Source of the DNA: Thiohalomonas sp041685045
GTDB lineage: Bacteria > Pseudomonadota > Gammaproteobacteria > Thiohalomonadales > Thiohalomonadaceae
Length of the DNA stretch: 64,000 nucleotides
Reading direction: 5' to 3'
Assembly: GCA_041685045.1 (NCBI GenBank)
Contig: JAWLGP010000001.1
Span: forward strand, 1-64,000
Made by a program: the position numbers and the translations under genes. Numbering within the stretch: position 1 is the stretch's first letter; each line of letters begins with the position of its first letter. Positions 48,144 to 56,099 of this stretch are shown here, piece after piece. Under the pieces are notes generated by a model, which was not told the origin of the DNA, ran no database searches, and saw only the letters and a list, made by a program, of their open reading frames with translations.

Positions 48144-48986
48144 TCAGCGCAGCAACAAAACCGGCACCGTGGCGTTGCGGATCATGCTGGTGGTGGTGCT
48201 GCCGACCAGGAAGCGGCGGATGACCGAGTGGCCGTAGGCCCCCATCACGATCATGTCGATGCCGTGCTCGGTACGGTAATCGCACAGCACCCGCTCCACC
48301 TCACCCTCGATCAGGGCGGTGGCGACCTCGAACTCTGACGCCTCCAGGGTGTGTCGGGCCCATTCCAGGTGGCCGCGATTGGTCGCGTTATCCGCTCCGA
48401 CCATCACCACGTGGCACGGCAGACCCCGGAATAGCGGACTGCCGGCCACCATGTCCACCCCTTTGCAGGTGGTGGCGCTGCCGTCGAAGGCGAGCAACAC
48501 CCGCTCCGGGGCCTTGAAGGCGGGCGGCGAGACCAGGATCGGCCGGTGCAGGGTGCGTACCACGGTCTCCAGGCGGCTACCGACGTGCACCCCCAGCTTC
48601 TCGTCATGCTTGCCCATGACCAGCAGCCGGGTCTCGTCTTCCAGTTCGACCAGGGTGTCGATCAGGCTGCCGTGGCGCTGGCGAACCATTGGCTCCGCCA
48701 CGCCGTCGGCAACGGCCCGTTCCCGTGCGGCTTCCAGCATCAGCCGGCCCTGTTCGAGCGCGATCTTGCCCCGCTTCTCATCGAGGGTGGCCAGCTCCTC
48801 CAGCAGCGCCTCGCGGCTGCCGAGACCGATGTTGCCCGTGAGGTTCGAGTCGGTCGGGTACTCTGATTTGTCCAGCACGTGCAGCAGCACCAGCGGTGCA
48901 TCCATGCGCAGGCTGGCCCAGGCGGCGAAGTCACTGACCGCGGAGGAGACGGCGGATCCGTCGATACAGGCGATTACGTCGGTCAT
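48144..48986 (-). CDS. Tandem universal stress protein (two UspA domains)
   Basis: A protein of 280 residues. Two UspA folds are seen: the first opens with VIACIDGSAVSSAVSDFAAWASL and the second with ERVLLAFDGSATTCKGVDMVAGS. The second keeps the ATP-binding pattern MIVMGAYGHSVIRRFLVGSTTTSMI (GxxGxG-like loop followed by G(S/T)TT). The gene begins 13 bp behind the SulP gene and is probably co-transcribed with it. Usp domains frequently regulate transporters, so a role in controlling the SulP carrier is a reasonable inference. Confidence 0.88.
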   Translation of the reverse strand: MTDVIACIDGSAVSSAVSDFAAWASLRMDAPLVLLHVLDKSEYPTDSNLTGNIGLGSREALLEELATLDEKRGKIALEQGRLMLEAARERAVADGVAEPMVRQRHGSLIDTLVELEDETRLLVMGKHDEKLGVHVGSRLETVVRTLHRPILVSPPAFKAPERVLLAFDGSATTCKGVDMVAGSPLFRGLPCHVVMVGADNATNRGHLEWARHTLEASEFEVATALIEGEVERVLCDYRTEHGIDMIVMGAYGHSVIRRFLVGSTTTSMIRNATVPVLLLR

Positions 48987-48999
48987 GTCTTTTGCTCCG

Positions 49000-50478
49000 T
49001 TAATGGGCCATCAGCTTTTCTACCGCATCCGGCTTGTCATGAACAGCAAAGCGGTCGACGATGGTGGCGCTTGCCTCGTTCATGCCGATGATCTCCACTT
49101 CCGTGCCCTCGCGGCGGAATTTGATGACCACCTTGTCCAGCGCGGCGACCGCGGTGATATCCCAGAAGTGCGCCTGGGTGAGATCGATCACCACCTTGTC
49201 GACCGCCTCCTTGAAGTCGAAGAACTCAGCGAACTTGTCGGCCGAGGCGAAGAACACCTGACCGACAATGCGATAGGTACGGCAGGTGCCATCCGCGCTG
49301 ACTTCCGAGGAAGCGTACTTGTACTGGCCGACCTTGTTGGCGAAGAACATCGCCGCCAACAGCACGCCCACAAACACGCCGTAAGCGAGATTGTGGGTGC
49401 CGACCACTACCCCCACGGTGGCGAGCATGACGATGCTGGTGCTGGGCGGATGCTTCTTGAGATTGCGCAGCGACTCCCAGCTGAAGGTGCCGATGGAGAC
49501 CATGATCATCACCGCGACCAGTGCCGCCATCGGGATCTGTGCCACCCAGTCGCCCAGGAACACCACCATCAGCAGCAGAAAGACGCCCGCGGTGAAGGTG
49601 GAAAGGCGCGTGCGGCCGCCGGATTTCACGTTGATCACCGACTGGCCGATCATGGCGCAGCCCGCCATGCCTCCTATCAGACCCGAGGCGATGTTGGCCA
49701 CGCCCTGGCCCTTGCACTCGCGGTTCTTGTCGCTGGAGGTGTCGGTCAGGTCGTCCACGATGGTGGCGGTCATCAGCGACTCCAGCAGGCCGACCACGGC
49801 CAGCGAGACGGAATACGGGAAGATGATCGCCAGGGTCTCCAGGTTCAGCGGCACCTGCGGCCACAGGAACACCGGCAACGTGTCAGGCAGCTCGCCCATG
49901 TCGCCGACCGTGCGGATGTCCAAATCCAGCACCATGGCGATCGCAGTCAGCACGACGATGGTGACCAGCGGCGAGGGAATGGACTTCGTCAGATAGGGGA
50001 ACAGGTAGATGATGGCGAGACCGCCGGCGGTCATGGCATAGACGTGCCAGGTGACCCCGGTCAGCTCCGGTAGCTGCGCCATGAAGATCAGGATGGCCAA
50101 GGCGTTGACGAAACCGGTGACCACCGAGCGCGAGACGAAGCGCATCAGCGAGCCCAGCTTCAGATAACCGGCGACAATCTGCAGCACGCCGGTCAGCAGT
50201 GTGGCAGCGAGCAGGTACTGCAGGCCGTGCTCTTTCACCAGCGTGATCATCAGCAGCGCCATGGCGCCGGTGGCCGCGGAGATCATGCCGGGCCGGCCGC
50301 CGACGAAGGCGATCACCACGGCGATGCAGAAGGAGGCGTACAGGCCGACCTTGGGATCGACGCCCGCGATGACCGAAAACGCAATGGCTTCGGGAATGAG
50401 CGCCAGGGCGACGACGATACCGGCGAGCAGGTCGCCGCGGACGTTGACAAACCAGTTCTTGCGTAACGATTCCAGCAT
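49000..50478 (-). CDS. SulP-family anion transporter with STAS domain
   Basis: A membrane carrier of 492 residues. The SulP start (KNWFVNVRGDLLAGIVVALALIPEAIAFSVIAGVDPKVGLYASF) and the GG-containing IGGMAGCAMIGQSVINVKSGGRTRLSTFTAG are visible. Two tandem blocks of about 12-14 helices precede a C-terminal STAS domain (about 380-490: YRIVGQVFFASADKFAEFFDFKEAVDKVVIDLTQAHFWDITAVAALDKVV). SulP proteins carry sulfate, bicarbonate or other anions; the substrate cannot be read here. The 590-bp gap upstream holds a large inverted repeat. Confidence 0.92.
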   Translation of the reverse strand: MLESLRKNWFVNVRGDLLAGIVVALALIPEAIAFSVIAGVDPKVGLYASFCIAVVIAFVGGRPGMISAATGAMALLMITLVKEHGLQYLLAATLLTGVLQIVAGYLKLGSLMRFVSRSVVTGFVNALAILIFMAQLPELTGVTWHVYAMTAGGLAIIYLFPYLTKSIPSPLVTIVVLTAIAMVLDLDIRTVGDMGELPDTLPVFLWPQVPLNLETLAIIFPYSVSLAVVGLLESLMTATIVDDLTDTSSDKNRECKGQGVANIASGLIGGMAGCAMIGQSVINVKSGGRTRLSTFTAGVFLLLMVVFLGDWVAQIPMAALVAVMIMVSIGTFSWESLRNLKKHPPSTSIVMLATVGVVVGTHNLAYGVFVGVLLAAMFFANKVGQYKYASSEVSADGTCRTYRIVGQVFFASADKFAEFFDFKEAVDKVVIDLTQAHFWDITAVAALDKVVIKFRREGTEVEIIGMNEASATIVDRFAVHDKPDAVEKLMAH

Positions 50479-50756
50479 CTACTTTCCTGAAAAAAGAACG
50501 ACAACGACGACCCGCGCGGGTAAAAACAGCGGGACAGGAGATGGCAAGCGAACAACCGGGCCGGGTGGCACGCGTTCGGCGCAGGGGGGGCGCACGCCGC
50601 CGAGCCTCAACGGGAGGTACGGGGTGGCGGCGATGAGCGCTATGGTGGCGTGGCCACCGAGGCAGAAGAATGGGACATGAATTAGGGAATGCTAATAAAG
50701 GCGGCGAACTCTACCACAGATAGCCCCATGGAGGCACCCCTTCGGGAAAGCAAGGC

Positions 50757-50920
50757 AGGGTAAACGCATACTTAGATCAAGGCTGTGCTGGGCGTGTTGT
50801 AAGTCCTTGAAAGAAGGTTCGCCTTGAATACATCCCTGTAGGCTCGGCGGCCGCATCCCTGCGGCCGACGACCTTCTTTCAAGGACTTACAACACACCTT
50901 TGTGAGTATGCGTTCACCCT
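50757..50920. repeat. Long nested inverted repeat
   Basis: Inner arms GTGTTGTAAGTCCTTGAAAG and CTTTCAAGGACTTACAACAC (50794-50818 and 50871-50895) enclose a 50-bp loop that has its own palindrome (CGGCCGCATCCCTGCGGCCG). Outer arms GGGTAAACGCATAC and GTATGCGTTCACCC lie at 50757-50771 and 50906-50920. It may be a mobile element remnant or a strong transcription barrier. No gene lies in the remaining gap between 50479 and 51069. Confidence 0.8.
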
Positions 50921-51069
50921 GGAAAGCAAGGGGAGTTCCGTTGCAGTGCAAACAGGGCAGTCTGCCTCAAACGTCGCGGGCTGTGTCAGTTTGCTCGTTC
51001 ATCACTGTTTCGGACGCGTCGAGATGGCGTCGCCGTCCGCAGGACGGCGCAGGGGAGCTCGGCTGCGGC

Positions 51070-51420
51070 TCAGCCGTCGCGGGCCTCGGCGCAGGCGATG
51101 CACAGGGGCGCCGCCGGATCCAGTTCCAGCCGGCGCGGGTTGATGGGTTCGTCGCACTCCGGACAGTAGCCGTAGCTGCCGTCGTCGCAACGGCGCAGGG
51201 CCGCCTCAATGCGCCGCAGGGCCAGTTCGGCGCGTTGGCGGGTACTCTGGGCCATCGCCTGCTGCTGCAGGGCATCCATCCGCGACAAGCGGCCGACGCT
51301 GGATTGATCCAGCACGACGGTGGCCGTGGAGGCGTCGCGCGTCTCGCTCAAGCCGACAATTTCTTCCCGCGCCTTCAGGAGTTTGGCCCTGAAGTGTTCG
51401 ATGTCCGGGGTCTCTGTCAT
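51070..51420 (-). CDS. DksA/TraR-family C4 zinc-finger protein
   Basis: A protein of 116 residues. The coiled-coil part (EHFRAKLLKAREEIVGLSETRDAS) is followed by DQSSVGRLSRMDALQQQAMAQ and then the zinc finger GYCPECDEPINPRRLELDPAAPLCIACAEA with the CxxC-x17-CxxC arrangement of DksA/TraR. The conserved helix RRIEAALRRCDDGSYGYC is present. These proteins bind the RNA polymerase secondary channel and modulate stringent-type responses. The ATG at 51420 is the only one consistent with the family; a third c-di-GMP riboswitch lies about 340 bp upstream on the same strand. Confidence 0.88.
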   Translation of the reverse strand: MTETPDIEHFRAKLLKAREEIVGLSETRDASTATVVLDQSSVGRLSRMDALQQQAMAQSTRQRAELALRRIEAALRRCDDGSYGYCPECDEPINPRRLELDPAAPLCIACAEARDG

Positions 51421-51756
51421 ACCACCTGCGATCCGGGCCGGTGTTTGTTTCGGGGAGTTCACGATGCTAGCCGTTTCGGGCATTTCAATCCAGGGACGCC
51501 CCACTGCCTTCCCGAGCCCCGGCGCCCGCCACGAAGTGCCTCTGCATTGCCATGCAGCGTGGCTGCTTTTCAGCCACAGCAGCTGTAGGGCCACTGGAGA
51601 AATGCAGTTGCCGAAAAAACTCGGTGCAGGTATGGCGCCGGAAGAGCCTGCGAAAAGGAATCGAGAACAGTACGGACGTTTAGGCAATCGATGCTGGCCC
51701 GCTGGCCCGCTGGCCCGGGTGCGGTTTTAGAGGGGATTGAGGAGAAAAGGTATGAA

Positions 51757-51853
51757 GACCTGGCAGCCCCGCGTTCATAGATCCCGAAGAATCCTTAGAC
51801 CGGTGGCTTTGCGCCCCTGTCTTTCGACAGGTTTGCCTTTATCAGGCCTACTC
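51757..51853 (-). ncRNA. c-di-GMP-I (GEMM) riboswitch, copy 3
   Basis: Minus-strand order GGCAAACC, TGTC-GAAA-GACA, GGGGCGCAAAGCC, CCGGTCTAAGG, ATTCTTCGGGAT hairpin, then CGCGGGGCTGCCAGGTC. It differs from the pair at 12 kb in the receptor hairpin and in P1, yet the pairing is kept (GCCTGATAAAGGCA against TGCCAGGTC). Orientation is towards the DksA/TraR gene. The 735 bp between 51421 and 52156 hold no other supportable feature except the upstream flank of the Kunitz gene. Confidence 0.82.
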
Positions 51854-52156
51854 CATTTCTAGGCGAGGGCGGGCGCTCTGTCAAAACAAAATTCAGCTGT
51901 TTTTTTGGCTGGAGAGTTTTGGCGGAACTGCTGTTCGCATGGTGAGGAACGTCGGTGGAACGGCGTGCGGGCGACGGCCAAGCGTTCGACCATTCGCATT
52001 TGTGCTCATCGCCTGTTGCGTGTGGCGGGGACGGTCCAAAAACTACCGCTTTCGGATCAGCGCAAAAACGGTTGTTGAGGACCACAGGGGGGCGGAGAAT
52101 GCATTCGCCCGCCACGGACCATCGACAGGGCAAGCTCTGATCAAGGGGAACCGAAG

Positions 52157-53389
52157 ATGACATACGTGCACGGTATCGGCGTGCTTCTCGCCATGGTAAT
52201 GGCCATGGCGTTCCCGGCCACGGCCGACATGGGCCGCATCCATGTCAGCACCGAGGGCGTGCAGGTCAGTGAGGACGCGCAGAAGGCGATCATCCTGCAT
52301 AACGGCGAAGAGGAGGTCCTCATCCTCGGTACCGACCTGAGAGCGACCGGCAGCACGGGCATGGTCCGTTTCATCCCCTTCCCTGCCGAACCGGCCGTCA
52401 GTCTCGCACCTGAGGGGGCCTTCGACCGGGCCGCTGCGATGATCCGCAAATACGGTCTGGTGTTCCAGACCTGGGTCCATTCGAAGGGCGGCGTGACGTC
52501 AGCGTCCGCCGAAGCCGTCGAGCTGCGCTTCAACCGACGGCTGGGGGCGCATGATCTGACGCTGATCAAGGTCAACGAGGCCGCGGCCTTTCGGCAGTGG
52601 GTCAACGACTATTTCAGGCAGAAAGGCCTGCCGGCCAAGGCCAGTTACCCCGCGGAAGAGGCCGTGGTGACGGACTATCTCCGGCGCGGCATCAGCTATT
52701 TCGTGGTCGATTATGTGGAGGTCGGCCGCGAGCCCCGGTCCGTCGAGCCGGTGCTGTATCGTTTCAGGAGCCGTGAACTCTATTACCCGCTGAAGACCTC
52801 GAACACCTTCGGCGGCGAAGGCGCCATCGAGCTCATCACCATCACGCCGACCACCCTGTGTCGCGGCGGCTATTTCGAATACCAGGAAGCGGGCTCGAAG
52901 GCCCTGTATGCCGACACCCCCTGCCTCAATCTGCCGACCGAGGCCAGCACTTCTGCCCTCATCGTTCCCGAGGAGGGCGACCTCGCGGCACTGTTTGCGC
53001 CAGGGGAGTCCTTTTTCAAGGACGGCAAGGCCTTCATCCAGGTCATCCGCTACCGGGGCGCATACCAATTCGATGAGGACGTGTTCATCGACGTCAGCAA
53101 AGGTGCGCCCGAGGTATCCGGCATTCTGCAAGAGGATGAGCAAGAGAGTGTGTTCTCGCCCGGAGCCTTCGCCCTGCGCCCGGGCTGTACGCCGTACATC
53201 GACAGCCTTGAACAAAGCAAGTGCAAGCTGAAACCGGACAGGGGCCCCTGCAAGGGAAATTTCACGCGCTACTACTTCGACCTGCAAAGCAGGCAGTGCC
53301 GGCCCTTCAGTTGGGGTGGCTGTGGCGGCGTGGTGCCGTTTCGCACCGAACAGGAGTGCCGGGATTATGCCGCTCCCGGGGAACAGTGA
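52157..53389 (+). CDS. Exported DUF2330 protein with a C-terminal Kunitz-type domain
   Basis: A protein of 410 residues. A signal peptide (MTYVHGIGVLLAMVMAMAFPATA) is followed by a DUF2330 domain (MGRIHVSTEGVQVSEDAQKAIILHNGEEEVLILGTDLRATGSTGMVRFIPFPAEP, continuing to about 345). The last 55 residues form a Kunitz/BPTI domain: cysteines at 356, 365, 381, 389 and 401 have spacings 9, 16, 8 and 12, with GPCKGNF, RYYFD and FSWGGCGGVVPF. The sixth cysteine is replaced by Ala405. The residue after the second cysteine (P1) is Lys, as in trypsin inhibitors. Its stop is followed by a good terminator. Confidence 0.85.
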   Translation: MTYVHGIGVLLAMVMAMAFPATADMGRIHVSTEGVQVSEDAQKAIILHNGEEEVLILGTDLRATGSTGMVRFIPFPAEPAVSLAPEGAFDRAAAMIRKYGLVFQTWVHSKGGVTSASAEAVELRFNRRLGAHDLTLIKVNEAAAFRQWVNDYFRQKGLPAKASYPAEEAVVTDYLRRGISYFVVDYVEVGREPRSVEPVLYRFRSRELYYPLKTSNTFGGEGAIELITITPTTLCRGGYFEYQEAGSKALYADTPCLNLPTEASTSALIVPEEGDLAALFAPGESFFKDGKAFIQVIRYRGAYQFDEDVFIDVSKGAPEVSGILQEDEQESVFSPGAFALRPGCTPYIDSLEQSKCKLKPDRGPCKGNFTRYYFDLQSRQCRPFSWGGCGGVVPFRTEQECRDYAAPGEQ

Positions 53390-53393
53390 ACCT

Positions 53394-53427
53394 CGGGCAG
53401 CCCAAGGCCAAGGCTGCCCGCTTTTCA
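53394..53427 (+). terminator. Intrinsic terminator behind the DUF2330-Kunitz gene
   Basis: CGGGCAGCC-CAAGGCCAA-GGCTGCCCG forms a 9-bp GC stem followed by CTTTTC. It lies 5 bp behind the stop codon and separates this gene from the convergent cysteine-rich operon. Confidence 0.75.
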
Positions 53428-53479
53428 ATCCTCTTGCGTGTCCCGGTCGCGGACATTAGTCAGGGTCGGTTCGACCGAC

Positions 53480-53776
53480 TCATTCGCAGATCGTCTCGCA
53501 ATAGTTGATGCTGCAGGCGGCCGCGCAGCCGCCCATCGTCTCCACCGCGCCGCGGAAGCAGTCCGCCATGCAGGTGTGATAGTCGGAACTGCAGACCTTC
53601 TCGCACTTGGGCGTCGGGGCGAGCCCACCGCCGGTCCAGGTCGAATTGCTGCCGCCGACGTCGTAATCGCTCGATTCGGCCAGTTGCAGCCGTTGCGGGG
53701 TGTCCGCGGCCATTGCACCCGACAGCGGGGAGAGGCAGAGGCCAAGCCAGAACAGCGAGGTGATCACGGTCTTCAT
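53480..53776 (-). CDS. Small exported cysteine-rich protein
   Basis: A protein of 98 residues with a signal peptide (MKTVITSLFWLGLCLSPLSGAMAA). The mature C-terminal half has eight cysteines (KCEKVC, YHTCMADC, GGCAAAC, YCETIC), an even number that suits four disulfides. The first 35 mature residues are polar and flexible. It is the last gene of a four-gene leftward operon, 36 bp behind the Kunitz gene. No known family; the protein could be a partner or substrate of the Kunitz protein. Confidence 0.75.
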   Translation of the reverse strand: MKTVITSLFWLGLCLSPLSGAMAADTPQRLQLAESSDYDVGGSNSTWTGGGLAPTPKCEKVCSSDYHTCMADCFRGAVETMGGCAAACSINYCETICE

Positions 53777-53811
53777 TTTTCGAACGCTCCCGAGGATATT
53801 TGATTGACCGG

Positions 53812-54933
53812 CTAGCGCGCCGGTGCGCCTTGCGGTGCCACCACATGGAACCGGTATTCCCGATCCCGCTCGATGGGCGACAGAAAATGGGGCTTCACGA
53901 AGACGCTCAAGGTGGCATCACCGGGCTTTTCCGCTTTGAGATCAGCCACCAGGACCTGACTCGGCATCAGCCAGCCCTCCACCCGCTGCACGACCGCCAC
54001 CTCCAGCTGCCCGGTGATCGCCACCGCATCGCCGGCGAGTTCCAGGCGGTAGAAGGGCCCGCTCTTGCTGCCGGGATGGCCGTAACGGATGCGTAACTGT
54101 TGGCCGAGCGGCACGGTCCCGTCGGGGGCGAGGACGAAGGTCCAGACCCTGGACAACGGCTGGCCCTCCTCTGTGGTCGCCTCGACTTCCAGGGTGTTGA
54201 GACCTTCCCGCCAAACCGGTGTGAGCTGGATCAGCTCAACGCCGTGCGCGGTTTCGGGTACCGGTTCGGTGGGGACGGGATTACCGTTCAACAAGAACGT
54301 CGCGTCGGCGAGTCGCTGCACGGCAAACTGCAATCGGGTGTCGCGGCCAATCACCTCGCCGAAGCCGAGATGGCCGAGCGGGAGGACGAGTGACGGTCCG
54401 TAGCAGCTGAAGGGCGTCGTCAGACGGTGGGTTTCACCGGCGTGCTGCACGGTGATCGCCAATTCACGACAGCGTTCGCCGGGGGCGACCCGCAGTGTTT
54501 GCTGCTGACTGTTTTGGTCATGGCCGCCGCCGACGGAGGTGACCGGCACCTCCCGGCCATCGGTAAAGACGCGCAGCGTGGGCGACTGCCACGCCTTCGG
54601 GTAGTCGATGGTCACGGCGATATAGGGCAGGTCGGCGATGCGCTCGATGCGTGCAAGCCGGGGGACCTCGCCGACCTCGCACATGGCCTGGCACTCCTCC
54701 CGTTCCTCGAACGGAACCACCGGCCCGCAGCCGTCGTAGAAGTATTCGACGCAGCGGTTCCTGCCGGAGTCGAAGTAGTATCTTTCGATCAGCGCCTTGC
54801 ACTGTCCGTTCTGGGGCGCGAGGTAGCAGCGCTCCGGCAACTCCCCGGCATGGGCGAGGGATGCCGCCAACACGCCAAGCAAGAAGCCGGCGGGCCTCAA
54901 GCGCCGAATCGACGGCAGGCTGCGCTTGGCCAT
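53812..54933 (-). CDS. Exported protein with an N-terminal Kunitz-type domain
   Basis: A protein of 373 residues. The signal peptide (RPAGFLLGVLAASLAHA) ends near residue 29. The Kunitz/BPTI domain comes next with all six cysteines at 36, 45, 61, 69, 81 and 85 (spacing 9-16-8-12-4), the RYYFD strand and the GCGPVVPF motif. P1 is Lys46. The remaining 280 residues look like beta-sandwich domains (LARIERIADLPYIAVTIDYPKAWQSPTLRVFTDG and WREGLNTLEVEATTEEGQPLSRVWTFVLAPDGT, of invasin- or CARDB-like appearance). It stands between the PLDc_N and cysteine-rich genes on the same strand. Bacterial Kunitz domains are rare. Confidence 0.85.
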   Translation of the reverse strand: MAKRSLPSIRRLRPAGFLLGVLAASLAHAGELPERCYLAPQNGQCKALIERYYFDSGRNRCVEYFYDGCGPVVPFEEREECQAMCEVGEVPRLARIERIADLPYIAVTIDYPKAWQSPTLRVFTDGREVPVTSVGGGHDQNSQQQTLRVAPGERCRELAITVQHAGETHRLTTPFSCYGPSLVLPLGHLGFGEVIGRDTRLQFAVQRLADATFLLNGNPVPTEPVPETAHGVELIQLTPVWREGLNTLEVEATTEEGQPLSRVWTFVLAPDGTVPLGQQLRIRYGHPGSKSGPFYRLELAGDAVAITGQLEVAVVQRVEGWLMPSQVLVADLKAEKPGDATLSVFVKPHFLSPIERDREYRFHVVAPQGAPAR

Positions 54934-54965
54934 GGGCGTTTTTCACTCCTGACGAGGACGCGGAC

Positions 54966-55157
54966 TCAGCGAAGTCGCCGGCGGCGTCCGACGAAGAGGT
55001 AGAGCAGGGTGCCGAAGACGGGGAGGGCCAGCACGATCACGGTCCAGACCAGCTTGTCGTTACCGGCAAATTCGCGACGGACGATGTCGTACAGCGCCCA
55101 CAGACCGGGGACGCCGAGCAGGCTGACAAGCACAAGCAGTTCAGGCCAACCGATCAT
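54966..55157 (-). CDS. PLDc_N-type small membrane protein
   Basis: A protein of 63 residues from the ATG at 55157. It has two helices (ELLVLVSLLGVPGLWALYDIV and KLVWTVIVLALPVFGTLLYLFVG) with the characteristic WTVIVLALPVFGTLLYLFVGRRRR end of the phospholipase-D-nuclease N-terminal (PLDc_N) family, which here stands alone. It probably sits in the inner membrane. It belongs to the same leftward operon as the flanking secreted proteins (spacing 26 and 32 bp). Confidence 0.75.
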   Translation of the reverse strand: MIGWPELLVLVSLLGVPGLWALYDIVRREFAGNDKLVWTVIVLALPVFGTLLYLFVGRRRRLR

Positions 55158-55183
55158 CCCCGGCACCCAACCCGAAGCGACGA

Positions 55184-55405
55184 CTAATCGCCGGACGGCT
55201 CCACCGGAGTCGGTTCGGGCACATCCGGCACCCAAGGCGGATCGTCCTGCACGCAGCCTTGCAGGCACGAGACCATGCAGTTTTCATAGGCGCTGCCGCT
55301 CAGGCTATCGCAGCTGGAGGCGCAATCGCTCCCGCAATCGGCAAAGGCCGTCACAGGGGCTCCCAAAGGCAGGACCAAAAGCGGAGCGAACAGCCAGTTT
55401 TTCAT
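55184..55405 (-). CDS. Small exported cysteine-rich protein
   Basis: A protein of 73 residues with a signal peptide (KNWLFAPLLVLPLGAPVTAFA). The mature part has six cysteines (DCGSDCASSC, ENCMVSCLQGC) and an acidic proline-rich tail (DDPPWVPDVPEPTPVEPSGD). Its cysteine pattern CxxxC...CxxxC resembles the 98-residue protein at the other end of the operon, so they may be paralogous. It is the first gene of the operon. Confidence 0.7.
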   Translation of the reverse strand: MKNWLFAPLLVLPLGAPVTAFADCGSDCASSCDSLSGSAYENCMVSCLQGCVQDDPPWVPDVPEPTPVEPSGD

Positions 55406-55657
55406 AACCGATCCTCGCAACGAAACCAAAGGGCCGGGCCGGCAGCAAGAGCGGAGACGTTCGCTCTGCCGCTCGCCGGGGACTGTGCCGGGAGGGACAC
55501 AGGGTGTCGCTAATCTACTCCCGGGCCATACGGCTGGCAAGGAGCGAAACAGCCGCAGCTGCGGGTCGAAGCGGCCCCATTGCCTTCACCGGGGTGAAGT
55601 CCTAGAGTGCAGTTTCCTACCGTTGGGCCCGTCGACCGGGCCGTGGAGCGTGCCGCC

Positions 55658-56059
55658 ATGAACAACGAAAAACATCAGGAATCGCACCCGGTGACCGTTC
55701 GGGTGCGGCCGGGTCGGGGGAGCTCCCTTTTGCTCGTGGTGGTCGGGCTCATGTTCCTGGCGTTTGGCGTGGTTCTGACCGAAGTGGGCAAGGCCGAGGC
55801 GGGCTCGAGTGAGCCCGGCCTGTGGTGGGTGATCACAGTCTTTGAAGCCATCTGGGTGATCGGTTGCGGTGCCATTGTCGTGTTCGGCCTGTCAGGGCTG
55901 AAACAGCGCGCCATCTCCGCCGCTGTACTGGATGTGGATGCGGCTCCCGACTTCGAGCAACGATTGCGAAAACTCGAAGCCTTGAAGCGGGACGGCCTCA
56001 TCAGCGAGGCCGAATTCCATCGCAAGCGCGAGGAGTTCATGCAGGAGCGGTGGTCGTAA
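55658..56059 (+). CDS. Two-helix membrane protein with C-terminal SHOCT motif
   Basis: A protein of 133 residues from the ATG at 55658. It has two transmembrane helices (SSLLLVVVGLMFLAFGVVLT and PGLWWVITVFEAIWVIGCGAIVVFGLSG) and a C-terminal short-helix SHOCT motif (FEQRLRKLEALKRDGLISEAEFHRKREEFMQ). The SHOCT motif is a common C-terminal tail in bacterial membrane proteins, of unknown function. The next gene starts 40 bp downstream in the same direction. Confidence 0.8.
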   Translation: MNNEKHQESHPVTVRVRPGRGSSLLLVVVGLMFLAFGVVLTEVGKAEAGSSEPGLWWVITVFEAIWVIGCGAIVVFGLSGLKQRAISAAVLDVDAAPDFEQRLRKLEALKRDGLISEAEFHRKREEFMQERWS

Positions 56060-56099
56060 AGGCTCTGCTTCCGGCATACAGAAAATAGGTGCTTCGGCG

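Noticed and set aside
51421..51687. N-terminal extension of the DksA/TraR frame
   Set aside because: The family start is at 51420; the 89 extra codons have no homologue-like pattern and lie in the riboswitch leader.
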